A stretch of 6,408 bases of DNA from contig JAKOOI010000057.1 of the NCBI GenBank assembly GCA_022701475.1, positions 1 to 6,408 of the forward strand, written 5' to 3'. The first letter of the stretch is position 1. Each line of letters opens with the position of its first letter. The notes below the pieces were generated by a model, which saw only the letters and a program-made list of their open reading frames with translations, was not told where the DNA came from and did no database searches. The stretch comes from Weeksellaceae bacterium. Its GTDB lineage: Bacteria > Bacteroidota > Bacteroidia > Flavobacteriales > Weeksellaceae. The position numbers were made by a program, and so were the translations under genes. This document shows, piece by piece, positions 1-5,310 of the stretch.

Positions 1-293
1 CAATGCTTACTTATTCCAACCGTACCTGGGAAACATGGTTTACCCCTGATATTGCTTTGCAGAATGGCCCCTATATCTTTGATGGATTGCCGGGACTGAT
101 CGTATATATGAAAGAGGCAAAAAACAATTATGAATTTTCGCTTACGTCTATAAAAAAGGGTGAAACCTTTGATATCCATTATCTGTCTGCCCAGCCTCTT
201 GAAGTTACGGCAGAACAGCTGGATAAAGTTCAGAAAGACTATTATAATGATCCTTACCACGAAATGAAGGCCGGCCATGTAAGGGTGCGGTAG
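1..293 (+). CDS. GLPGLI family protein, C-terminal part (5' end outside window, apparently cut short by TAG)
   Basis: The frame is open from the left edge, so this is the 3' part of a longer gene. The Met at position 3 is probably internal, because the residues after it (SNRTWETWFTPDIALQNGPY) match the middle of GLPGLI-family proteins. The diagnostic GLPGLI hexapeptide lies at 84-101 (residues 28-33 counted from position 3), preceded by the usual NGPYxFDGLPG context. The family is widespread in Bacteroidota. Its members are generally small and predicted to be exported, and no biochemical function is established. The frame ends at TAG 291-293, but the codons after it still look like the family's C-terminal tail (see 291-413), so the stop is probably a mutation rather than the native end. 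Family assignment is firm; whether the product is functional is doubtful. Confidence 0.8.
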   Translation, partial: MLTYSNRTWETWFTPDIALQNGPYIFDGLPGLIVYMKEAKNNYEFSLTSIKKGETFDIHYLSAQPLEVTAEQLDKVQKDYYNDPYHEMKAGHVRVR

Positions 294-413
294 CGGGATG
301 AAAACGGCATGGAATTCACACCGTATTATAAACAGCTTACAAAGACCCAGCAGGATTATATTAAAAAACATAATAATCCGATAGAACTGGCAGAGGCGAT
401 CCGGTATCCCTGA
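291..413 (+). pseudogene. Severed C-terminal tail of the GLPGLI gene, in frame after TAG
   Basis: Past the TAG at 291-293 the same frame stays open for 39 codons to TGA at 411-413. The peptide contains MEFTPYYKQLTK and then QDYIKKHNNPIEL. A lysine-rich helix followed by NNPIEL near the end is, from my knowledge of the family, a common ending of GLPGLI proteins. Since frame and family resemblance both persist, a single nonsense substitution explains the arrangement without any indel. An internal ATG at 309 could in principle start a 34-residue peptide, but I see no ribosome-binding or promoter signal for it. Amber readthrough or a sequencing error are the alternatives. Confidence 0.6.
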
Positions 414-493
414 CGGTTTTATTCCACCAGTATAAGGCATGGTCTGCTGATCTAAAGGAATTCTTAAAATACCGGTTAAACCGGCAGTAGAAT
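414..493. other. Short non-coding spacer between GLPGLI remnant and terminator
   Basis: I see no credible gene in this stretch; all frames close quickly. A small inverted repeat (CCGGT 472-476, ACCGG 480-484, three-base loop) is the only structure and is too weak to assign a role. Confidence 0.5.
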
Positions 494-526
494 AAAAAAA
501 ACCTTCCAGCCATCTGGAAGGTTTTT
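494..526. terminator. Bidirectional intrinsic terminator between convergent genes
   Basis: CCTTCCAG (502-509) pairs perfectly with CTGGAAGG (514-521) around a 4-nt CCAT loop. The A-run before it pairs with the T-run after it (497-501 with 522-526), giving a stem of about 13 bp. Either strand reads a GC-rich hairpin followed by a T-tract (TTTTT on plus, eight T on minus). It therefore can end transcription of both the GLPGLI gene (plus) and rny (minus, stop at 548). Confidence 0.9.
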
Positions 527-547
527 ATTGTATCTTTTATAAAGCGT

Positions 548-2119
548 TTATCTTGCGATATTCACGGCTCTGGTTTCCCGGATCACCGTTACTTTCACCT
601 GTCCCGGATAAGTCAGTTCATTCTGGATTTTTTCGGAAATATCGTAAGAAAGCTGGGAAGCGACTTCGTCGTTTACTTTTCCGCTTTCCACCATTACCCT
701 GAGTTCCCTTCCGGCCTGGATGGCATATGCTGAGGAAACACCGTCAAAGCTCATCGCTGCAGATTCAAGATCCTTCAGTCGCTGGATATACGATTCCAGC
801 ACCTGCCTTCTGGCTCCCGGCCTTGCTCCGGAGATGGCATCCGCAACCTGGATGATTGGTGATAACAGGGAAGTCATTTCCACTTCGTCGTGGTGGGCCC
901 CGATGGCATTAATGACCTCTGCGTTTTCACCATACTTCTCCGCCCACTGCATTCCCAGTAAAGCGTGCGGAAGCTCGGATTCCTGTTCCGGAACTTTACC
1001 GATATCGTGTAACAGACCAGCTCTCTTCGCCAGCTTCACATTCAGTCCCAGTTCTGCAGCCATGGTGGCAGCAATATTCGCTACTTCTCTGGAGTGCTGT
1101 AATAAGTTCTGTCCGTATGAGGAACGGTATTTCATTCTCCCTACAATCTTGATCAGTTCAGGGTGTAAGCCATGGATCCCAAGATCGATGATGGTTCTTT
1201 TTCCTACTTCTATGATTTCCTCCTCGATCTGCTTCCTTGTCTTCTCAACGACTTCCTCGATTCTCGCTGGGTGAATTCTACCGTCAGTTACCAGCCTGTG
1301 AAGCGATAACCTGGCGATCTCTCTCCTTACCGGATCGAAACAGGAAAGAAGGATGGCTTCAGGGGTATCATCCACGATGATTTCAACTCCCGTTACGGCT
1401 TCCAGGGCACGGATATTCCGTCCTTCCCTTCCGATAATCCTTCCTTTCACCTCATCAGATTCGATGTTAAATACAGAAACCGAGTTTTCGATGGCCTGCT
1501 CCGTCCCGATTCTCTGGATGGTCTGGATCACGATCTTTCTGGCTTCGCTCTTGGCATTCAGCTGGGCTTCTTCCATGATGCTCTGAACGTGAGCCTGGGC
1601 TCTGGTTTTGGCTTCGGCCTTCATGGTTTCCACAAGCTCTGCTTTGGCTTCTTCTGCCGTATAATTAGCGATCTTCTCAAGGATTTCTACTTTCTTCGCC
1701 GTTGCGGAATCCAGCTCCTGCTGTTTTCTATCCAGCACTTCGCTTTTTCTGGCATAATCGGCAATCTGCTTATCCAGGTCTTTTTCAAGCCTGGCAGCTT
1801 TGTTCAGCTCATCATTCAGTTTGTGCTCTTTGTCCTTTGCTCTTTTCTCGATTTCCTGCATTTTCTTTTCGCGTGCCTGGATATCGGCATCGTGTTGGGA
1901 CTTCAGCTCCAGGAATTTCTCCTTGGCCTGCAGGTTTTTTTCTTTTTTTATGGATTCTGCCTGGACATTGGCTTTTTCCAGAAGGTTTTCGGCATTTTTC
2001 TTTGCATCGTCTATGATGAATTTTCCTTTGGTATTGAGTGAGCTCTTAGAGAACAGAATCCCTGCTGCTGCACCGATTACCAAACAAATGATGCCTACTA
2101 TAATGGCTGCGGTTGTCAT
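548..2119 (-). CDS. rny: Ribonuclease Y
   Basis: Membrane-anchored endoribonuclease that starts turnover and processing of mRNA; 523 residues, the normal family length. Domain order is classical. An N-terminal membrane helix covers about residues 3-24 ([20 protein letters not shown]). A long charged coiled coil rich in K, E, A and Q covers about 30-205. A KH RNA-binding domain follows with the motif [10 protein letters not shown] at 226-235. The HD-superfamily phosphodiesterase domain covers about 335-430: His342 (LLQHS), the HD pair His371-Asp372 (GLLHDIGK), AHHDE at 408-412 and Asp427 (QVADA), the expected metal ligands. The C-terminal part, about 440-523, matches the conserved end of RNase Y. 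The ATG at 2119 gives the membrane anchor directly at the N-terminus, so the start is secure. It lies about 55 nt downstream of the 6S RNA T-tract. I could not find a clear TAnnTTTG box of its own, and no Shine-Dalgarno is visible, as is usual in this phylum. Confidence 0.97.
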   Translation of the reverse strand: MTTAAIIVGIICLVIGAAAGILFSKSSLNTKGKFIIDDAKKNAENLLEKANVQAESIKKEKNLQAKEKFLELKSQHDADIQAREKKMQEIEKRAKDKEHKLNDELNKAARLEKDLDKQIADYARKSEVLDRKQQELDSATAKKVEILEKIANYTAEEAKAELVETMKAEAKTRAQAHVQSIMEEAQLNAKSEARKIVIQTIQRIGTEQAIENSVSVFNIESDEVKGRIIGREGRNIRALEAVTGVEIIVDDTPEAILLSCFDPVRREIARLSLHRLVTDGRIHPARIEEVVEKTRKQIEEEIIEVGKRTIIDLGIHGLHPELIKIVGRMKYRSSYGQNLLQHSREVANIAATMAAELGLNVKLAKRAGLLHDIGKVPEQESELPHALLGMQWAEKYGENAEVINAIGAHHDEVEMTSLLSPIIQVADAISGARPGARRQVLESYIQRLKDLESAAMSFDGVSSAYAIQAGRELRVMVESGKVNDEVASQLSYDISEKIQNELTYPGQVKVTVIRETRAVNIAR

Positions 2120-2174
2120 AATCTATGTTGAGTTTTAATTTTTGTTTTATTAATTATTGCTGTTGTTTCTATAC

Positions 2175-2343
2175 AAAAAAGCCTATAATAATCCAGAGAT
2201 TGAGAGTAAACTCCTAATCAACACGATTTGAACTGATTTCCACGGTCTGTAATCCGGACGGGCCGGCACGCCATTCAATGGACATTTGTCCGGTAATTGT
2301 TTAGTGTTGAGTTTACCTTTAATGTGTTAGAATTATTATAGGC
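2175..2343 (-). ncRNA. ssrS: 6S RNA (6S-Flavo type)
   Basis: The 265-nt gap between zapA and rny holds a foldable RNA on the minus strand. The ends form a 14-bp closing stem (2343-2330 with 2194-2181, one G-U), followed at once by six T (2180-2175), so it also serves as an intrinsic terminator. Inside, GTAAACTCAACAC (2316-2304) pairs with CAACAC/GTAAACT complements at 2224-2219 and 2212-2206, leaving a 6-nt bulge on the 3' side (2218-2213). A large asymmetric internal bubble follows, then a distal hairpin, CCGGAC (2293-2288) with GTCCGG (2259-2254). A long rod with a central open bubble is the 6S plan: it mimics an open promoter and sequesters the housekeeping RNA polymerase holoenzyme. Position behind zapA repeats the zapA-ssrS order of proteobacteria. 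The length of about 169 nt fits the family. The exact 5' end is uncertain; a partial -7-like box, TAGATTTT (2367-2360), lies just upstream. Assignment rests on structure, size and synteny, not on a covariance search. Confidence 0.85.
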
Positions 2344-2384
2344 AGTCTTTCCGGGAAAAAAAATCTATTTCCCTGTTTATTTCT

Positions 2385-2678
2385 TTATTTTATTTCCTTT
2401 ATATCGTTCAACGATTGGGTGATCTGTGATAACCTCTCGTTGGCAGCATGCAGGGTTTTATCATAATTCAGAGCTACCACTTCAGCGTTGGTTCCCAGTT
2501 TCAGGGCACACATGGCCAAAGCATCCTGTTTGTCTCTGACATCGAAGTTCTGTTCAAAATCTTTTATCATATTTTCAATCTGCTTCCCTACCCTGCGCAG
2601 CGTTTCCTCTTCTGCGGCCGGCACGTTCAGCGGATATACCCTTCCTGCAATGTTGATGGTTATTCTTCTTACCTCCAT
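2385..2678 (-). CDS. zapA: Cell division protein ZapA
   Basis: Small cytoplasmic FtsZ-associated protein that bundles and crosslinks FtsZ protofilaments at midcell; 97 residues, typical for the family. The N-terminal globular part shows the ZapA pattern: a hydrophobic first strand, the GRVYPLNVP turn (about residues 12-20), then EEETLRRVGKQIENMI (about 23-38). The C-terminal half (about 49-97, with DKQDALAMCALKLGTN and LNYDKTLHAANERL) is the long helix that dimerises and tetramerises as a coiled coil. The ATG at 2678 shares its A with the TAA of the upstream coiled-coil gene (TAATG), which implies translational coupling and a common promoter at 3008-3039. Its stop lies about 40 nt before the 6S RNA. 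That spacer holds a GGGAAA/TTTCCC inverted repeat (2353-2373) without a following T-tract, so read-through into the 6S gene is possible. Confidence 0.93.
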   Translation of the reverse strand: MEVRRITINIAGRVYPLNVPAAEEETLRRVGKQIENMIKDFEQNFDVRDKQDALAMCALKLGTNAEVVALNYDKTLHAANERLSQITQSLNDIKEIK

Positions 2679-2980
2679 TAGAGTCCGGTGTTTTGAAGCT
2701 GGGCAATACAGAAATCTATTTCCTTCACCAACCTGTTAATATGGTTCTTCATCAGCCTGTTATGCTCAGGATTCCCTGATATTGCCGAGTGCAGCTTTAT
2801 ATTTTTTTGCTCTTCTGCTAATACCTGGCTTTTTTTCCGTTCCTCATCATATTTCTTCTTCAGTTCTTGGTGCTCCATGCTCAGTTCGGAATATTTTTCA
2901 GTAAGATTTCTGTAATTTTTTTGTAAAAGCAAAATCTTTTTCTCTAATTCTGAAAAATGGTTTTCTAACTCTTGAAGCAT
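2678..2980 (-). CDS. Small coiled-coil protein encoded upstream of zapA, possible ZapA partner
   Basis: Product of unproven function, 100 residues from ATG 2980. Residues about 1-62 are an almost unbroken charged coiled coil (ELENHFSELEKK, then repeated heptad-like L, Y, E and K positions). A short break with Gly-Asn-Pro (about 69-71) follows, then a second amphipathic helix ending INRLVKEIDFCIAQLQ (about 81-96). No signal peptide or membrane segment. An in-frame TTG at 3019 would add 13 residues, but the promoter box TATTTTTG (3008-3015) lies inside that extension and the added residues are not coiled coil, so 2980 is the better start. The stop overlaps the zapA ATG by one base. Coupling to zapA and the coiled-coil form suggest a role in Z-ring organisation, like ZapB in enterobacteria or ZauP in Caulobacter; this is inference, and no sequence kinship to either is claimed. 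Confidence 0.85.
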   Translation of the reverse strand: MLQELENHFSELEKKILLLQKNYRNLTEKYSELSMEHQELKKKYDEERKKSQVLAEEQKNIKLHSAISGNPEHNRLMKNHINRLVKEIDFCIAQLQNTGL

Positions 2981-3007
2981 TCCAGGTTTGTATATTCTAA
3001 CTAGTAG

Positions 3008-3039
3008 CAAAAATAACAAAATATTAATACTAACAAAAA
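3008..3039 (-). promoter_or_regulatory. Bacteroidota-type promoter of the coiled-coil/zapA unit
   Basis: On the minus strand TTTTTG (3039-3034) and TATTTTTG (3015-3008) match the -33 TTTG and -7 TAnnTTTG elements of the Bacteroidota housekeeping sigma factor, separated by 18 nt. Transcription would start about 20 nt before the ATG at 2980. This box helps fix that start codon, since a TTG start at 3019 would lie upstream of the transcript. Confidence 0.7.
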
Positions 3040-3070
3040 TAAAACGGCTTATATTTTGACCTGAAACATA

Positions 3071-3097
3071 AAAGGAGATGCAATGGGCATCTCCTTT
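3071..3097. terminator. Intrinsic terminator downstream of porT
   Basis: AAAGGAGATG (3071-3080) and CATCTCCTTT (3088-3097) form a perfect 10-bp stem with a 7-nt loop. On the minus strand it lies about 20 nt after the porT stop and ends in TTTTATG, closing the three-gene operon. On the plus strand six T follow the GC part of the stem, but no plus-strand gene ends here. Confidence 0.8.
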
Positions 3098-3117
3098 TTT
3101 ATCCGGTTCCGGTATTT

Positions 3118-3900
3118 TTATTCAAATTTCAGCACGAAGAAGATCGCTCTGGTCTGAAGGGTAGACATTGCAGAAGTCCAGTACGGCGGTGTTGTGGCGT
3201 TATCGGCTACGATTTCATTATTCATGATAAAAGTACCCCTTACGGCAGGAGTCAGCTTAAACTTATTGAAGTAGAACTGGATTCCCATTTCGGCAGACCA
3301 CGCAAAATTGTGGGTCGTGGAACGGAAGATCTGTTGCCTGTTGTCATCCGTAGAATCTGAATTGGACTGCAGGTTTACGATATAATTCACCCCGGCTGCC
3401 ACATACGGCCTTGAGTTGTACCATCTTTCGCCATGGAATTCCAGCAATACCGGCACGTCGATCAGGGTGGTTTTGATATCCCTAATTTTATCTTTATCGG
3501 TAAGCCTGACCGGAACGAATGCATCATTCGTCAGGGTTCCTGCTGCAAACTGGTCATTGGACTGTGTATTGAAAGTGAGCTGCCTCTGCCCGAACTGTAA
3601 CCCCGGCTCCAGTCTTACATCCAGATAATCGTTCAGCCTCCACTTGGCGATCAGCCCGGCACCAAAGCTGTAGCTTTCCCTGGACGTAACCAGGTTCTGG
3701 TTATTGTACGTACCGTAGGTAGGATTGAGAACGATACGGTAATCCAGCCTGTTGCCGCTCAGATAAAACCCCCAGCTGAATTTCTGCTCGTCGAAATCTT
3801 CCAGCTTATCCATTCTGTTGCGGGTTCTGAATTGCGCGTTCGACAAAACGGCAACATTGACTGAGGCTAAAACCAGTGCTTTTAATAGAAATTTATTCAT
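3118..3900 (-). CDS. porT: Type IX secretion / gliding protein PorT (SprT), outer-membrane beta-barrel
   Basis: Outer-membrane-associated component needed for the type IX secretion system, which exports proteins with a conserved C-terminal domain and in many flavobacteria supports gliding. The protein has 260 residues, near the family's usual size. An N-terminal signal peptide (MNKFLLKALVLASVNVAVLSNA, residues 1-22) precedes a probable cleavage before Gln23. The mature part follows the PorT pattern: a W-G-F-Y-L-S-G-N opening strand (43-50), SFGAGLIAKWRLNDYLDVRLEPGL (about 78-101) with the RLNDYLxxRxEPG signature, a DVPVLLEF strand (148-155), RPYVAAGVNY (164-173), and a C-terminal aromatic-rich strand ending in Phe-Glu. 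Alternating hydrophobic residues indicate a beta-barrel of about eight strands. It starts 3 nt after the menG stop and is the last gene of the operon. A generic outer-membrane beta-barrel is the fallback reading if PorT proper is encoded elsewhere. Confidence 0.85.
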   Translation of the reverse strand: MNKFLLKALVLASVNVAVLSNAQFRTRNRMDKLEDFDEQKFSWGFYLSGNRLDYRIVLNPTYGTYNNQNLVTSRESYSFGAGLIAKWRLNDYLDVRLEPGLQFGQRQLTFNTQSNDQFAAGTLTNDAFVPVRLTDKDKIRDIKTTLIDVPVLLEFHGERWYNSRPYVAAGVNYIVNLQSNSDSTDDNRQQIFRSTTHNFAWSAEMGIQFYFNKFKLTPAVRGTFIMNNEIVADNATTPPYWTSAMSTLQTRAIFFVLKFE

Positions 3901-3903
3901 AGG

Positions 3904-4635
3904 TTACTTTGTTGCTTTATAAATTGTGGCTATCCCTAAACTTAATTTTTTATATTCAACTTTTTTAAATCCTGTATCTAAAAGAATCTGTCTCATCTTT
4001 TCCCCGAAAGGAAAAGCGTTCACAGAATCCGGAAGATAGGTGTACGCCCTGTTATCCTTGGAAACCAGCCTGCCGATAGCAGGTAAAATGTTTTTGAAAT
4101 AAAACATATACAATGGTCCCATAAACCCTTCAACCTTTGAAAACTCCAGTATGTAAACACTCTTGTTATCTTTAACCACTCTTCGCAATTCTGCCAAACC
4201 TTTGGTAAGATTTTCGAAATTCCTTACTCCGAATGCAACGGAGACCGCATCGAACCTGTTTTCCTCGAAAGGCAAATTCTCCGCATCGCCCTTTTGCATG
4301 GAAATTTTGCCGTCTAAATTAAGTTTTTTTATTTTAATAACGCCAACATTTAACATTTGTTGCGATAAATCCAAACCGATCACTTTCGAGCCGGTCCCCT
4401 TTTCCACGGCGATGGCCAGGTCTCCCGTTCCGGTAGCCACATCCAGCACTTCCTGAGGCTGGTCTTTTTTCATCCATTTCACCAGCGTATTCCTCCATAA
4501 AACATCAATTTTCAGAGAAAGCACACGATTGAGAACATCGTATTTCGGTGCAATATTGTCGAACATATCCTCTACCTGGCTTTTCTTTGTAGCCCCGGAA
4601 TTATAAGGTGTAATTTTGGTAATATCTTTTGTCAA
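3904..4635 (-). CDS. ubiE: Demethylmenaquinone methyltransferase (MenG/UbiE)
   Basis: SAM-dependent C-methyltransferase that turns demethylmenaquinone into menaquinone, the last step of the pathway. Flavobacteria use menaquinone (typically MK-6) and not ubiquinone, so the MenG role is the relevant one. It has 243 residues, normal length. Visible motifs: VEDMFDNIAPKYDVLNRVLS (21-40), the UbiE N-terminal signature ending in LWR (46-48); SAM motif I LDVATGTGD (64-72); GLDLS with the ribose-binding acidic residue (87-91); GDAENLPF (116-123); FGVRNF (135-140); and LEFSK (163-167). The start codon appears to be TTG at 4635: the frame has a TAA two codons upstream and the next ATG is at residue 24, which would remove the conserved KITPYNSG-type N-terminus. 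It lies in the middle of the operon with 3-nt gaps on both sides, suggesting coupled translation. Confidence 0.94.
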   Translation of the reverse strand: MTKDITKITPYNSGATKKSQVEDMFDNIAPKYDVLNRVLSLKIDVLWRNTLVKWMKKDQPQEVLDVATGTGDLAIAVEKGTGSKVIGLDLSQQMLNVGVIKIKKLNLDGKISMQKGDAENLPFEENRFDAVSVAFGVRNFENLTKGLAELRRVVKDNKSVYILEFSKVEGFMGPLYMFYFKNILPAIGRLVSKDNRAYTYLPDSVNAFPFGEKMRQILLDTGFKKVEYKKLSLGIATIYKATK

Positions 4636-4638
4636 AAC

Positions 4639-5208
4639 TTAAAACTTATAGTATTCTTTGTAATAATTGAGGTAATCCTGCTTTCTGAAAATCTTCGATC
4701 TCGATTCTACCTGCTGGATGTTTTTGATCACTTTATCGTAATCTTCATCCACGTTGTAATAAAAATCGTCCGTGAATAATTTGCTGAATTTAGTGGCTCC
4801 TCCGAAATAGGCTTTTCCGTCGATCATGGTTTTATCAAGGGCCAGAAGGAGTGAATCTTTCTTGAGATTGTATCCGTAATACTGGTCATTGATGTAATAA
4901 TCCTGATGCGCGATATTGATCAGGCCCCGGATTTTTTTCACTTCAAATGCAGAATCGAAAAGGAGCTTTTTGTTCCGGTCGAAAACCCTGATGGAATTCC
5001 GGCCTTTAGCCAGGTCCACGGGAACCGTCTGCCCGCCGGCAATCGTACCTTCCGAACCGTTATTGATCCTGTAATAATACGTATCCGGCGTAGGATTGTC
5101 CACCACATAATAATTCTTCTTTGCCAAAAACAGGAAATAAATCCCGAAAGCAACGATAAATGCCACAACTGCAATGAGTAAGCCCTTCAGGGATGCATTA
5201 TTTTTCAT
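4639..5208 (-). CDS. Uncharacterised membrane-anchored, tyrosine-rich protein
   Basis: I do not recognise a family. The 189-residue product starts with a short basic stretch (MKNNASLKG) and one strong hydrophobic segment at about 9-29 (LLIAVVAFIVAFGIYFLFLAK), without a lipobox or an obvious signal-peptidase site, so it is most likely a bitopic inner-membrane protein with its bulk in the periplasm. Residues about 32-92 have alternating polar and hydrophobic positions with many prolines and glycines, compatible with a small beta domain. The rest is rich in Tyr, Asp and Lys (DQYYGYN, DDFYYNVDEDYDK, YLNYYKEYYKF). It is the first gene of the operon with menG and porT and ends 3 nt before the menG start, which fixes transcription but not function. 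A link to envelope or secretion functions is only a guess from porT. A TAAATTTG box at 5239-5232 fits its promoter. Confidence 0.85.
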   Translation of the reverse strand: MKNNASLKGLLIAVVAFIVAFGIYFLFLAKKNYYVVDNPTPDTYYYRINNGSEGTIAGGQTVPVDLAKGRNSIRVFDRNKKLLFDSAFEVKKIRGLINIAHQDYYINDQYYGYNLKKDSLLLALDKTMIDGKAYFGGATKFSKLFTDDFYYNVDEDYDKVIKNIQQVESRSKIFRKQDYLNYYKEYYKF

Positions 5209-5231
5209 AAGATTGTAAAGTACAATTTTTG

Positions 5232-5239
5232 CAAATTTA
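5232..5239 (-). promoter_or_regulatory. Putative -7 box for the membrane protein-menG-porT operon
   Basis: The minus strand reads TAAATTTG, an exact match to TAnnTTTG, about 24 nt before the ATG at 5208. I see no good TTTG element at the -33 position, so the call rests on the -7 box and its placement in the divergent spacer. Confidence 0.5.
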
Positions 5240-5276
5240 ATAATATTTTTAATTCTTTCTTATTAATATTAATTAT

Positions 5277-5284
5277 TAACTTTG
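5277..5284 (+). promoter_or_regulatory. Putative -7 box for the KAS III gene
   Basis: TAACTTTG matches TAnnTTTG exactly and lies 26 nt before the ATG at 5311. A weak TTTC (5256-5259) sits 17 nt upstream in place of a -33 TTTG. The leader after it is A-rich without a Shine-Dalgarno, as expected in this phylum. Confidence 0.6.
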
Positions 5285-5310
5285 CCTCTCTAAAAAAATC
5301 ATATAAACGA

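Noticed and set aside
720..2138. Several plus-strand open frames opposite rny (for example 720-1274, 1589-2041, 1800-2138)
   Set aside because: They are antisense shadows of a strongly conserved rny; their peptides are low-complexity Ser/Phe/Cys-rich and have no start signals.
2175..2343. Reading the zapA-rny spacer structure as a riboswitch leader of rny
   Set aside because: The structure ends in its own closing-stem terminator and has the size, shape and position of 6S RNA; no known aptamer core was recognised.
2353..2373. GGGAAA/TTTCCC hairpin after zapA as an intrinsic terminator
   Set aside because: On the minus strand no T-tract follows the stem (GGAAAGACTGCC comes next), and the stem is short and AT-rich.
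2981..3019. Thirteen-residue N-terminal extension of the coiled-coil protein from TTG 3019
   Set aside because: The -7 promoter box TATTTTTG lies within it and the residues break the coiled-coil pattern; ATG 2980 is preferred.
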